A stretch of DNA of 64,000 nt from Streptococcus shenyangsis (GTDB taxonomy: Bacteria > Bacillota > Bacilli > Lactobacillales > Streptococcaceae). The stretch covers positions 1 to 64,000 of the forward strand of contig NZ_VFSH01000005.1 of assembly GCF_006385785.1 (NCBI RefSeq), written 5' to 3'. Shown here piece after piece: positions 56,285 through 64,000 of the stretch. The notes beneath the pieces are model-generated. The model did no database searches, was not told where the DNA came from, and saw only the letters and a list, made by a program, of their open reading frames with translations. Both the position numbers and the translations under genes were made by a program. How positions within the stretch are numbered: position 1 is the stretch's first letter; every line of letters starts with the position of its first letter.

Positions 56285-58534
56285 TTACAATTTCTCACGC
56301 GCAGCTTTAGCTGCTTCAACAAGGCGGATCAAGCTTTCTTTTGTTTCTGGAATACCACGTGTTTTCAAACCACAGTCAGGGTTGATCCAAACTTTCTTGC
56401 TTGGCACTTTAGCAAGGATAGCTTCGATTGTGTGGTCGATTTCGCCTTCATTTGGCACACGAGGTGAGTGGATATCGTAAACCCCAGGTCCCACTTCGGT
56501 TTGGAAGTTTTTCGCTTTGAGTTCGTCCAAGATTTCAAGATTTGAACGGCTTGCCTCAAATGAGATAACGTCCGCATCCATGTTGTCGATAGCTGGGATG
56601 ATATCTGTAAATTCTGAGTAACACATGTGAGTGTGGATTTGTGTGTCTGGCGCTACTGTTGAGTGTACCAAGCGGAAGGCAGGAATAGCCCAGTCAAGGT
56701 AGTCTTCGTACCAGTCGCTACGACGGAGTGGCAATTTTTCACGAAGAGCAGCCTCGTCGATTTGGATGATTTTCACACCAGCAGCTTCAAGGTCAAGCAC
56801 TTCGTCCTTGATAGCAAGGGCAATTTGAAGAGTAGAATCCTTGATAGAGATGTCTTCACGTGGGAATGACCAGTTGAGGATGGTAACAGGTCCAGTCAAC
56901 ATACCTTTAACAGGTTTGTTTGTACGGCTTTGTGCATAGCTAGACCATTTAACAGTGATTGGGTTTAGACGAGTTACATCACCCCAGATGATTGGTGGTT
57001 TCACCCCACGCATACCGTATGATTGTACCCAACCATTTTTAGAGAAGAGGTAACCTGACAAGTTTTGACCGAAGTACTCAACCATGTCATTACGTTCAAA
57101 TTCACCGTGAACAAGGACATCAAAGTCAATATCTTCTTGCCATTTGATCCATTCATCGATCGTTTCAGCAAGGAAAGCGTCGTACTCTTCTTGAGACAAT
57201 TCACCTTTACGGTAAGCCAAACGTTTGGCACGAACTTCTTTAGTTTGAGGGAATGAACCGATAGTTGTTGTTGGAAGAGCTGGAAGTTTGAAAGCTTCTT
57301 CTTGGATAGCTTCACGTTCTGCAAATGCTGGCAAACGAGTGTAGTCTGCGTCTTTCAAACCAGCGATGCGCGCACGAAGTTCCGCATTTTCACCCACACG
57401 CTCAGTCGCAAAGAGTTCTTTGTTAGCTGCAAGAGCTTCTGCTCCTTGACCATTGCGGATAGCATCCAAATCACGAATCTCATCCAATTTTTCAACTGCA
57501 AAGGCAAAGTGGTTCAAGATTGCTGGTTCAAATTCTTCGTTAGCAGTTGTAAATGGCACATGAAGAAGTGAGCATGAGCTAGTCAAAACGATGTTTTCAG
57601 CTGGGATTTGCTCAAGAACAGCCAAGCTCTTTTCGTAGTTGTTACGCCAGATGTTTTTACCATTAACAATACCTGCGTAGAGAGTCTTGTCAGCTGGGAA
57701 GCCACCTTTAACAAGTTCAAGAGTTTTCTTACCTTCAACGAAGTCAAGACCAATCGCATCTACTGGCAAGTTTACAAGGTCAGAGTAAACGTCACGAACG
57801 TCACCAAAGTAAGTTTGAAGCAAGACTTCAAGACCTTTTTTGTCAGCCAAAAGTTTGTTGTAGAGGTTCAAGAAGAGAGCTTTTTCTTCGGCTGTCAAAT
57901 CTTTTACAAGAGCAGCTTCGTCGAGTTGGATACGAGTCGCACCAAGTTCAGCTAATTTAGCAAAAACTTCTTGGTAAGCAGCAACTAAGCTGTTTACGAA
58001 GTCTTCTGCTTTCACGCCTTCTTCAAAATCTGACAATTGAAGGAAAGTGAATGGACCTACAAGAACTGGGCGAGTGTTCAATCCAAGTTCTTTGGCTTCT
58101 CGGAACTCATCGAAGATTTTGTGACCAGCCAATTTTACTTGAGTGTCTTTTTCAAACTTAGGAACGATGTAGTGGTAGTTGGTGTTGAACCATTTCTTCA
58201 TTGGAAGGGCGCGAACGTCCCCTTTTTCTCCTTGGTAACCACGTCCCAAAGCGAAGTAACGCTCAAGATCAGACAAGTCCAAATTTTGAACTGAAGCAGG
58301 TACCACGTTGAAAAGGAAGGCTGCATCTAGGAAGTTGTCATAGTGAGAAAAGTCATTTGATGGGATTTCAGTGATGCCTTTTTCTTTTACAATGTTCCAG
58401 TGTTTAGCACGCAAGTCTTTTGCTGCTGCCAAGAGTTCTTCTTCTGAGATTTCTTTTCTAAAGTATTTTTCAGTTGTAAATTTTAATTCGCGGAATTCGC
58501 CCAAACGAGGGAAACCGATGATTGTAGTTGACAT
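56285..58534 (-). CDS. metE: Cobalamin-independent methionine synthase
   Basis: The 749-residue enzyme methylates homocysteine using 5-methyl-THF-polyglutamate. The zinc/homocysteine site lies in the C-terminal barrel: HTHMCYSEF (His and Cys) and NPDCGLKTR (second Cys). The start [13 protein letters not shown] has GGAGG 7 bp upstream; the reading frame is open 48 codons further up but without a site. A perfect Met-box lies about 80-100 bp upstream. It pairs with metF. Confidence 0.98.
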   Translation of the reverse strand: MSTTIIGFPRLGEFRELKFTTEKYFRKEISEEELLAAAKDLRAKHWNIVKEKGITEIPSNDFSHYDNFLDAAFLFNVVPASVQNLDLSDLERYFALGRGYQGEKGDVRALPMKKWFNTNYHYIVPKFEKDTQVKLAGHKIFDEFREAKELGLNTRPVLVGPFTFLQLSDFEEGVKAEDFVNSLVAAYQEVFAKLAELGATRIQLDEAALVKDLTAEEKALFLNLYNKLLADKKGLEVLLQTYFGDVRDVYSDLVNLPVDAIGLDFVEGKKTLELVKGGFPADKTLYAGIVNGKNIWRNNYEKSLAVLEQIPAENIVLTSSCSLLHVPFTTANEEFEPAILNHFAFAVEKLDEIRDLDAIRNGQGAEALAANKELFATERVGENAELRARIAGLKDADYTRLPAFAEREAIQEEAFKLPALPTTTIGSFPQTKEVRAKRLAYRKGELSQEEYDAFLAETIDEWIKWQEDIDFDVLVHGEFERNDMVEYFGQNLSGYLFSKNGWVQSYGMRGVKPPIIWGDVTRLNPITVKWSSYAQSRTNKPVKGMLTGPVTILNWSFPREDISIKDSTLQIALAIKDEVLDLEAAGVKIIQIDEAALREKLPLRRSDWYEDYLDWAIPAFRLVHSTVAPDTQIHTHMCYSEFTDIIPAIDNMDADVISFEASRSNLEILDELKAKNFQTEVGPGVYDIHSPRVPNEGEIDHTIEAILAKVPSKKVWINPDCGLKTRGIPETKESLIRLVEAAKAAREKL

Positions 58535-58616
58535 GATGTGTCCTCCAAAATTTGTTGTTGAAACTATCTTAACAGAAAAGAAATCATCTGTATAATTGTA
58601 AAAAATTAGGATTTGA

Positions 58617-58633
58617 TATAGTTTGAAACTATA
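58617..58633. promoter_or_regulatory. Met-box: MetR/MtaR operator upstream of metE
   Basis: TATAGTTTGAAACTATA is a perfect palindrome (one central base) that fits the streptococcal MetR/MtaR site exactly. It lies 83 bp upstream of metE. A weak -10 (TATACA) follows about 22 bp downstream of it, as expected for a LysR-type activator. Confidence 0.85.
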
Positions 58634-58647
58634 TCTCCGTTTTAGAC

Positions 58648-58681
58648 AAAAGAAAAAGACTTGAGACAAATGCCTCAAATC
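58648..58681 (-). terminator. Terminator of the glycosylase-like/YbgA pair
   Basis: GATTTGAG and CTCAAGTC arms with an 8-base loop are followed by TTTTTCTTTT on the minus strand, about 100 bp after the 58779 stop. Confidence 0.75.
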
Positions 58682-58778
58682 CTTTGTGTAGCTTGTTTTT
58701 TAACTATATTTCAGTTAGACTGGTCAAACACGTTATTAGTAATTCTTATAAGTGACTATGGCTTGTTATTAGAAAAGA

Positions 58779-59141
58779 CTATATGTTGATTCCCTTCTCT
58801 CGGAGATTAGCTAAACACTCCTCATAGTAGGCAACGTCATGTTCGCTGTATATAGGACTAGTCAACTTTTCCTCTGCTAAGTCTTGATAAGAAGGGCAAG
58901 TCTTACCGCGGTAGTTCTTGTCCAGCCACTCTGAACTGACATTATAGCCACGGTCAGCCATTTCCTTCATGATCAAGCGATGATAGGCATAGAGACGATA
59001 GGGCGAGTGAGTAAAGACATAGTCCACCGTTGCATGCTTTCTGCCCCAGCCATTGCCACGCAGGGCACAACACTCTCGATGCTGTCCCAAAAGTTGAGGA
59101 CGAGGAAGCTGTGAAATCAAAGCCTCATGCCAAAGTCTCAT
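58779..59141 (-). CDS. Pyrimidine-dimer DNA glycosylase-like protein (PF03013 type)
   Basis: The 120-residue protein starts MRLWHEALISQLPRPQLLGQ and continues with HRECCALRGNGWG, the signature of a conserved family related to T4 endonuclease V (pyrimidine dimer DNA glycosylase). Activity is inferred from family membership only. It overlaps the upstream YbgA gene by 17 bases, so the two are translationally coupled. Confidence 0.8.
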   Translation of the reverse strand: MRLWHEALISQLPRPQLLGQHRECCALRGNGWGRKHATVDYVFTHSPYRLYAYHRLIMKEMADRGYNVSSEWLDKNYRGKTCPSYQDLAEEKLTSPIYSEHDVAYYEECLANLREKGINI

Positions 59142-59529
59142 GGGAGTCTCCTTTCAATAATGTCGAATGTTGTAAGTAGGTATTGGGGTAGCGATCAAGC
59201 AACTCTCTCGTCTTAGCAATCACATCTTCCTTAGAAGCCTGACCAAATCGGTAGCGATCCAGCAAGATCATATAGTCCTCACGCTCAGCATCTGTCGCTT
59301 TCTTTTTAAAATAGCCCCAAATATGCTGAAAGGCATTGCAAACCTGACCCCTGTGTTCTGGGATTTGACAGGCACGGTCAATCATCTCTTGAACCATACT
59401 CACCTCCACCACTTCTTGCTTGAGATACTGGCGGATCTCATTGTAAATGTTGCTAGAATGACTCAAAACAAGGTATTTGTTTCTAGCCCAGAGTTGCTGG
59501 CAAAGGGCACGTTGGTTGTTATTTTCCAT
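59125..59529 (-). CDS. YbgA/DUF1722 family protein
   Basis: The 134-residue protein matches the YbgA (DUF1722) family: LWARNKYLVLSHS near the N-terminus and a helical remainder with AFQHIWGYFKKKA. YbgA domains occur alone or fused to DUF523 and are often near photolyase genes in other bacteria. The function is unproven. Its coupling to a glycosylase-like gene suggests DNA repair. Confidence 0.8.
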   Translation of the reverse strand: MENNNQRALCQQLWARNKYLVLSHSSNIYNEIRQYLKQEVVEVSMVQEMIDRACQIPEHRGQVCNAFQHIWGYFKKKATDAEREDYMILLDRYRFGQASKEDVIAKTRELLDRYPNTYLQHSTLLKGDSHETLA

Positions 59530-59652
59530 ATTTCTCCTTACTTTCTACTAGTTCCCCGGAAATATGGAAACAAAGTTGTATCTTAAAAATGAGCGAATAA
59601 AGAGGGGGGGTTGTAGAGCCTGATTTTTCTAATAAATCTTAGTCAAGAATCC

Positions 59653-62600
59653 TTAGATACCTGAATAAGTCTCTACTAACAACTGAATCTTACGCAAAAC
59701 TTCTTGCTTTTTCCGTTCACGTGCTCCCTGTCTACGAGAAGTGGGTGGAATAATAGAATCTAAATCAGTCCCACTGTTTTCAGCATAGCCTCGTTGAATT
59801 GATTTATCAATGAATAATTGGTAATCAGCTACAAGTTTCTCAGACTCAGCTAGATCATGGATTGCGATTTTCTTGCGCTCCTTGCCATATTCATAGAAAG
59901 CATTGATAATCCCATCATGGTCTTTCAATTTTTGCAAATCAGTGTCATTGATAAAGCCGATAACCAACTCTTCTTTAGCACGAATATCGATACTAGAACG
60001 AATCACACGACTAACTTCTGCTTTCATTGCTTCTTTGGACTCAGAATTCTTCGATTTTTCAACAATCAATGCAAGAATGTAGTCCAGATTAATCTCATCT
60101 GTTTTTAAGAGTTCAATTTCAAATTCAACATCTGAAAGATCAACATCCAAGTCCTTGGTCTTTTCATAATTTTTAAGGTTCAAAAATTCATCTCGAATTT
60201 CCACATAAGTGCTTCTTAAATCCTGAAGATAACCTTCTGAAATAGGTTTGTTGATTTCTTGAAATTCGTCATAATTTCGAAGAACATTATCAAGCTTCAA
60301 CAACTCACCAAATAACTTAACAAACTCCTTCTTATCATGCTCTGTTTCAATTTCTTGCGGATTCGGGAATCTTTCCAGAATTTCCTGACAAACCGCAGTA
60401 TAGCCTTTGACCTCTATACCCGTTACTTGATCCACGAAACCATCCATATATTCACTAAAACTTTTTTCTAAGATGATTTCAAGCTTATTGGTATCTCCAA
60501 AAGTCTTAATAGCTTCTTGCGTAGCCTTTTCTAAATCACGGAAACAAACAATATTCCCAAAAGGTTTAACCTTGTTAAAAATCCGATTGGTTCTCGAGAA
60601 GGCTTGAATCAAACCATGATAACGTAGATTTTTATCGACAAAGAGTGTATTCATAGTCGGCGCATCAAATCCCGTTAAGAACATACCGACCACAATCAGC
60701 AAATCCACTTCCTTAGATTTAACGCGTTTGGAAAGGTCACGATAGTAATTTTGAAACTCCTTCCCATCAGCTGAGAAGTTGGTCTTAAACATGTGATTAT
60801 AATCATCAATCGCTCTAGAAAGAAACTCTTTAGAAGTTAGAGGCATGGCTGTATCTTGAGGTTCTAGCTCTTCATCTTGAATTTCTCCATAAGCTGACTG
60901 TTCTTCGTTAGGTGCAAAGCTAAAGATAGTCGCAACTTTCAAACGCTTAGCCTCTGGTAAAGCTGCTTGCTGTCGTTGGAGTTCTTCATAGTATAATTTT
61001 GCTGCTTCAATACTTTGTACAGCCAGCATAGCATTAAATCCAGACAATTGTTTTTGTTTATGAGTATAGTGTTGATTTCGGTGTGTTTTTGTATTATACA
61101 CACGAAGTAAGTATTCTGTGATGGTTGCTATCCGTTCTGGATGTAAAAGTAGCTCCTTCTCCATCTTTTTGAATTTCTTCTCTTCAATCTCTCGGCCAAC
61201 TGCTTTTTCAGCTTCTCTATACTTATTGATTTCAGGCTTGATATAGTTGTAATCAACCTTGAACTTCAAGACTTTTTTATCTCGAATAGCATCCGTGATA
61301 ACGTAGTTATGAAGTTGCTCCCCAAAAACTTCTTGAGTTGTTTCTCCCGTTAAACTATTTTCTGGGAAAATTGGTGTCCCTGTAAATCCAAATAGGGCGT
61401 ACTGTTTAAAAGCCTTCTTAATGCGCTTTTGAGCCTTTCCAAACTGAGAACGATGACACTCATCAAAAATCAAGACACATTTCTTAGCATAGACTTCATG
61501 ATTAGGATTTGCAGTGATAAACTTATTTAACTTTTGAATAGTTGTGACAACGATTCGATCATCATTTTCTTCGATACTGCGTTGTAGTTCTTTTGTATTG
61601 TTACTACCATTGACTGAATTTGGTTGGAATTTTTGATATTCCTTCATAGTTTGATAGTCTAAGTCTTTTCTATCTACAACGAATATCACTTTGTCAATAT
61701 AGTCCAACTCTGTCGCTAAGCGTGCAGTCTTAAAGCTGGTCAAGGTTTTCCCTGACCCTGTCGTATGCCAGATATAGCCACAAGCATTGATTGTTCCAAA
61801 ATTCTTCATCTCATTAGAGGAATGAATTTTTCTCAAAATACTCTCGGTAGCTGCTATCTGATAAGGGCGCATGATGAGCAAGGTATTATCCACATCAAAA
61901 ACACAATACTTGGTCAAAACTTCCAAGAGGACACGCTTGCTTAAGAAAGTAACAGTAAAATCTTCCAATTCGTGAATAGTCTTATTTTTACGGTCTGCCC
62001 ACTCACAGGTAAACTCATAGTGATTTTTATTCTGAGCTGTTGTATTTGCAAAGTAGCGTGTATAAGTGCCATTCGAAATCACAAAAATCTGAACATACTT
62101 ATACAAAGAATTTTCGCTGTTAAAGCTTTCCTTACTATAACGGTGAACCTGATTAAAGGCTTCTTGTAGACTAACTCCCCGCTTCTTCAATTCAATCTGA
62201 ACTAGCGGAAGACCATTGACTAAAATGGTCACATCATAACGGTTGGTATGGCTCCCCACTTGTGTCACTTGGTTGATGACCTGCATGCTGTTGTTGTGAA
62301 TATTTTTCTTGTCGAGTATGAAAATATTTTTAATCCGTCCGTCATCAAAGACAAAATCATAGATATGATTTTCTTGGATTTTTCGTGTCTTTTCAACCGA
62401 ACCTTCATTGGAACAGTCTAAATACTCGACTACAAAACGTTGCCATTCAGCATCCGTAAACGTAACCTTATTAAGCTTTTCAATTTGGACCTTTGCATTC
62501 GCTAAAAGCTCCGCAGGTGTATGGATATCCAATCGTTCATAATTGAGACCATTGACTAAATCCATAAGCAATTGTCTTTCCAAATCTGCCTCAGACTTAA

Positions 62601-62697
62601 ATTCTCTATCTGTGCGATACTCTGGTTGATACTCAGCCAAGAGAATCCCTTCATTTGTTTCCACAATTACTTCATGTACTTTTGAATAATCAACCAT
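59653..62697 (-). CDS. hsdR: Type I restriction enzyme, R subunit
   Basis: The 1,014-residue HsdR has an N-terminal nuclease domain (NRYDVTILVNGLPLVQIELK; D-(x)n-ExK pattern), then a superfamily 2 helicase motor with Walker A HTTGSGKT at 311-318, motif II DECH at 412-415, motif III FGFTGTP, and a C-terminal helical HsdM-binding part. It cleaves unmethylated DNA with HsdM and HsdS. The frame is complete. It lies about 55 bp downstream of the hsdS 3' part. I recall a similar HsdR at the pneumococcal tvr (SpnIV) locus. Confidence 0.95.
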   Translation of the reverse strand: MVDYSKVHEVIVETNEGILLAEYQPEYRTDREFKSEADLERQLLMDLVNGLNYERLDIHTPAELLANAKVQIEKLNKVTFTDAEWQRFVVEYLDCSNEGSVEKTRKIQENHIYDFVFDDGRIKNIFILDKKNIHNNSMQVINQVTQVGSHTNRYDVTILVNGLPLVQIELKKRGVSLQEAFNQVHRYSKESFNSENSLYKYVQIFVISNGTYTRYFANTTAQNKNHYEFTCEWADRKNKTIHELEDFTVTFLSKRVLLEVLTKYCVFDVDNTLLIMRPYQIAATESILRKIHSSNEMKNFGTINACGYIWHTTGSGKTLTSFKTARLATELDYIDKVIFVVDRKDLDYQTMKEYQKFQPNSVNGSNNTKELQRSIEENDDRIVVTTIQKLNKFITANPNHEVYAKKCVLIFDECHRSQFGKAQKRIKKAFKQYALFGFTGTPIFPENSLTGETTQEVFGEQLHNYVITDAIRDKKVLKFKVDYNYIKPEINKYREAEKAVGREIEEKKFKKMEKELLLHPERIATITEYLLRVYNTKTHRNQHYTHKQKQLSGFNAMLAVQSIEAAKLYYEELQRQQAALPEAKRLKVATIFSFAPNEEQSAYGEIQDEELEPQDTAMPLTSKEFLSRAIDDYNHMFKTNFSADGKEFQNYYRDLSKRVKSKEVDLLIVVGMFLTGFDAPTMNTLFVDKNLRYHGLIQAFSRTNRIFNKVKPFGNIVCFRDLEKATQEAIKTFGDTNKLEIILEKSFSEYMDGFVDQVTGIEVKGYTAVCQEILERFPNPQEIETEHDKKEFVKLFGELLKLDNVLRNYDEFQEINKPISEGYLQDLRSTYVEIRDEFLNLKNYEKTKDLDVDLSDVEFEIELLKTDEINLDYILALIVEKSKNSESKEAMKAEVSRVIRSSIDIRAKEELVIGFINDTDLQKLKDHDGIINAFYEYGKERKKIAIHDLAESEKLVADYQLFIDKSIQRGYAENSGTDLDSIIPPTSRRQGARERKKQEVLRKIQLLVETYSGI

Positions 62698-62753
62698 AGT
62701 ATGCTTCCTTTTATTGTATTAATTGAGATTCTTTCTCAAAATGATTCAAAAAT

Positions 62754-63380
62754 TTATCTAGTGAAGTTTAATAATTGTTCTCTCCAGTATTCATACTGTT
62801 TTTGTCTTAGTTCGATTTCTTTTGGAAGACCTTCAGAAAGAGAGTTGGTTAGGGTGTTAAAATTGTCAAGAATGGAGACGATTCTTTTTTGTTCTGTAAT
62901 GGATGGCAATATAAACTTATATTGCATAATAGCTTTCTTATCTCCTCGGGGCATCTTAGAACCTTTTGAATATTGCACATTATAATAAAAGAATCGATCA
63001 TCTGACAAAATATAATATAAATATTTATTTTCCATACAAGGGGTAATAGAATTTTGAATTGTCAAGACATCTCCACTTGTCCCACCAACTTGATTAGAAA
63101 ACCAAATTTTTTTGAGATAAGGTCTGATATTACCAATCAATATATCACCCTGATTATAGGTTGTAACACTTCCTTGATCAGGTAAAAATGTAGCAACTGC
63201 TTTCCCTTTTCTATCTTGCAACAAATTATCAACTCCAACATAAGTTTCAGGAGTTAAATCTGTCACACTAATCCTCTTTTGACTATATTCTGCAACTGCT
63301 CCCACCTTCACTCGAATTGGTCCAAATACCCACTGTAAAAGTTTGATAATAGCGGAGTTGTCCCACTCCTCTACTCTACT
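62754..63380 (-). CDS. hsdS: HsdS specificity subunit, 3' half (second target-recognition domain), separated by repeat-induced stops
   Basis: The reading frame is open from 63380 to a stop at 62754. It holds a linker (EWDNSAIIKLLQWVFGP), a second target-recognition domain (VGAVAEYSQKRISV...), and a conserved helical region ending with EIELRQKQYEYWREQ. It is continuous with the upstream half in one ancestral gene. Six AGTAG units put stop codons in all frames, so translation would have to restart. A GTG at 63311 has no good ribosome-binding site. Confidence 0.75.
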   Translation of the reverse strand, partial: SRVEEWDNSAIIKLLQWVFGPIRVKVGAVAEYSQKRISVTDLTPETYVGVDNLLQDRKGKAVATFLPDQGSVTTYNQGDILIGNIRPYLKKIWFSNQVGGTSGDVLTIQNSITPCMENKYLYYILSDDRFFYYNVQYSKGSKMPRGDKKAIMQYKFILPSITEQKRIVSILDNFNTLTNSLSEGLPKEIELRQKQYEYWREQLLNFTR

Positions 63381-63400
63381 CTACTCTACTCTACTCTACT
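63371..63400 (-). repeat. Pentanucleotide repeat (AGTAG)x6 inside hsdS
   Basis: Six exact AGTAG units (CTACT on the plus strand) lie between the two halves of hsdS. Because 5 and 3 share no factor, every frame meets a TAG within three units. Only two units would join the halves (SRVE-EWDN) without a stop. This is a likely phase-variation tract. Confidence 0.9.
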
Positions 63401-64000
63401 CTCAGTGTACTCGCCTTCGGCGACGAATGTCAAGAGTTTTTCTCTAAAATATTCATACTGTTTTTGACGAAGTTCAATCTCCTTAGGTAGTCCGATGTTG
63501 AGGTCATTACAAACCGTATCAAAGTTGTCTAAAACTTGAACAATACGGGACTGTATTTCAAGAGATGGAACTGGGATTTTCAATGATTTAATCATACTCA
63601 TATTTATATCCCCACGTGCACCTTGTTTCAAACTCAATATCTGCCTATTTTGATTAACCAACCAATAATACAAATACTTATAATTTACTATTCTTTCATC
63701 AACACTAATACTACAACAATGTTGATTAGTTGTTAAAGGAATACTATTCATCGCAACTCTACCAGCAGTTGCTCCTGAAATTGCAATAATTATGCTATTT
63801 GGCAGTATCCATTTTAAACCTGTTTCTTCAACAGCTTTCTCAGTAACATATTTTTCTGTAGTTGTTATTGTATTAAATTTTACTTCATTTGTTCTAAGCC
63901 AAGGAATAGTACCTTTAAGATAATAATCTTCGCATGATTTTTTAGGCGTTACTCCAGTAACAATCTTAACAGAAATATCTTGAATAGTCTTCCACTCAAC
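63386..64000 (-). CDS. hsdS: HsdS specificity subunit, 5' half (first target-recognition domain visible), running off the window
   Basis: The frame is open from the window edge (VEWKTIQDISVKIVTG) to a TAG at 63386. It contains a target-recognition domain (SGATAGRV and NQHCCSISV are typical) and a helical conserved region (PLPEIQ-type SLEIQSRIVQVLDNF; KEIELRQKQYEYFRE). It ends SRVE within the repeat. The N-terminus and hsdM are presumably beyond 64000. The product would be a half-length HsdS. Confidence 0.85.
   Translation of the reverse strand, partial: VEWKTIQDISVKIVTGVTPKKSCEDYYLKGTIPWLRTNEVKFNTITTTEKYVTEKAVEETGLKWILPNSIIIAISGATAGRVAMNSIPLTTNQHCCSISVDERIVNYKYLYYWLVNQNRQILSLKQGARGDINMSMIKSLKIPVPSLEIQSRIVQVLDNFDTVCNDLNIGLPKEIELRQKQYEYFREKLLTFVAEGEYTESRVE

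Noticed and set aside
58535..58678. 48-codon N-terminal extension of MetE
   Set aside because: It overlaps the Met-box and promoter region, and a strong GGAGG site precedes the usual MSTTIIGF start.

Overview
The window is about 64 kb of low-GC Firmicute chromosome from a mitis-group Streptococcus. The best fit is S. mitis or a close relative of S. pneumoniae such as S. oralis or S. pseudopneumoniae. Supporting signs are pneumococcus-like proteins (LytC with choline-binding repeats, MurM/MurN, Dpr, RNase J2, MsmK), a BOX element, and MetR-type Met-boxes. The gene order differs from what I remember of pneumococcus. Blocks that I place at about SP_1564-1577, SP_0607-0631, SP_1580-1582 and SP_0585-0592 in TIGR4 are joined here, and a giant M26 zinc metalloprotease gene lies between dpr and lytC. 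Species and locus numbers are from memory, not from a search.

Layout. 1-127 is the right end of an IS3-family element. 251-6655, nearly all minus strand, holds whiA-yvcK-rapZ, ridA, engB/ysxC-clpX, a 56-residue membrane peptide, dfrA (folA) and dpr. 6.7-7.5 kb is non-coding with a BOX element. 7.5-16.15 kb is a 2,882-residue LPXTG M26 protease with 27 copies of an 18-residue repeat and seven 96-residue G5 repeats. 16.2-16.8 kb is a spacer with a transposase remnant. 16.8-21.5 kb holds lytC, tpiA, a dnaD-like gene, metA and apt. 21.7-34.3 kb holds rplK-rplA, an LdcB-type carboxypeptidase, HIT, M42 peptidase, brnQ, rhodanese, uracil-DNA glycosylase, pepV, nitroreductase, a cystine-type binding protein on the plus strand, a phosphoesterase, uvrC and a membrane metzincin. 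34.4-41.9 kb holds murM-murN, estA, rnjB and recJ. 42.0-46.3 kb on the plus strand is a polar amino-acid ABC operon and a ferric-reductase-like flavoprotein. 46.4-54.8 kb holds msmK, a PucR-type regulator, mrnC, cysS, a RibD-like reductase, a GNAT protein, cysE and pnp. 55.3-58.5 kb is metF-metE. 58.8-59.5 kb is an overlapping DNA-glycosylase-like/YbgA pair. 59.6-64.0 kb is a type I restriction locus (hsdR and an hsdS split by a pentanucleotide repeat) that runs off the edge.

How genes work together. metA and metE-metF carry MetR-type palindromes and look like a methionine regulon. rapZ-yvcK-whiA and engB-clpX are compact housekeeping operons. MurM adds the first residue of the peptidoglycan cross-bridge and MurN the second. 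The 42 kb operon encodes ATPase, binding protein and two permeases. RNase J2, Mini-III and PNPase act in RNA processing, but from separate transcription units.

The most interesting points are the AGTAG repeat that splits HsdS into two half-specificity subunits, the nested repeat history of the M26 protease, a cysS 5'-end remnant beside a RibD-like gene, a cluster of three stem-loops upstream of pnp, DHFR polymorphisms that sit with a wild-type Ile100, and a Glu111 MetA that should use acetyl-CoA.
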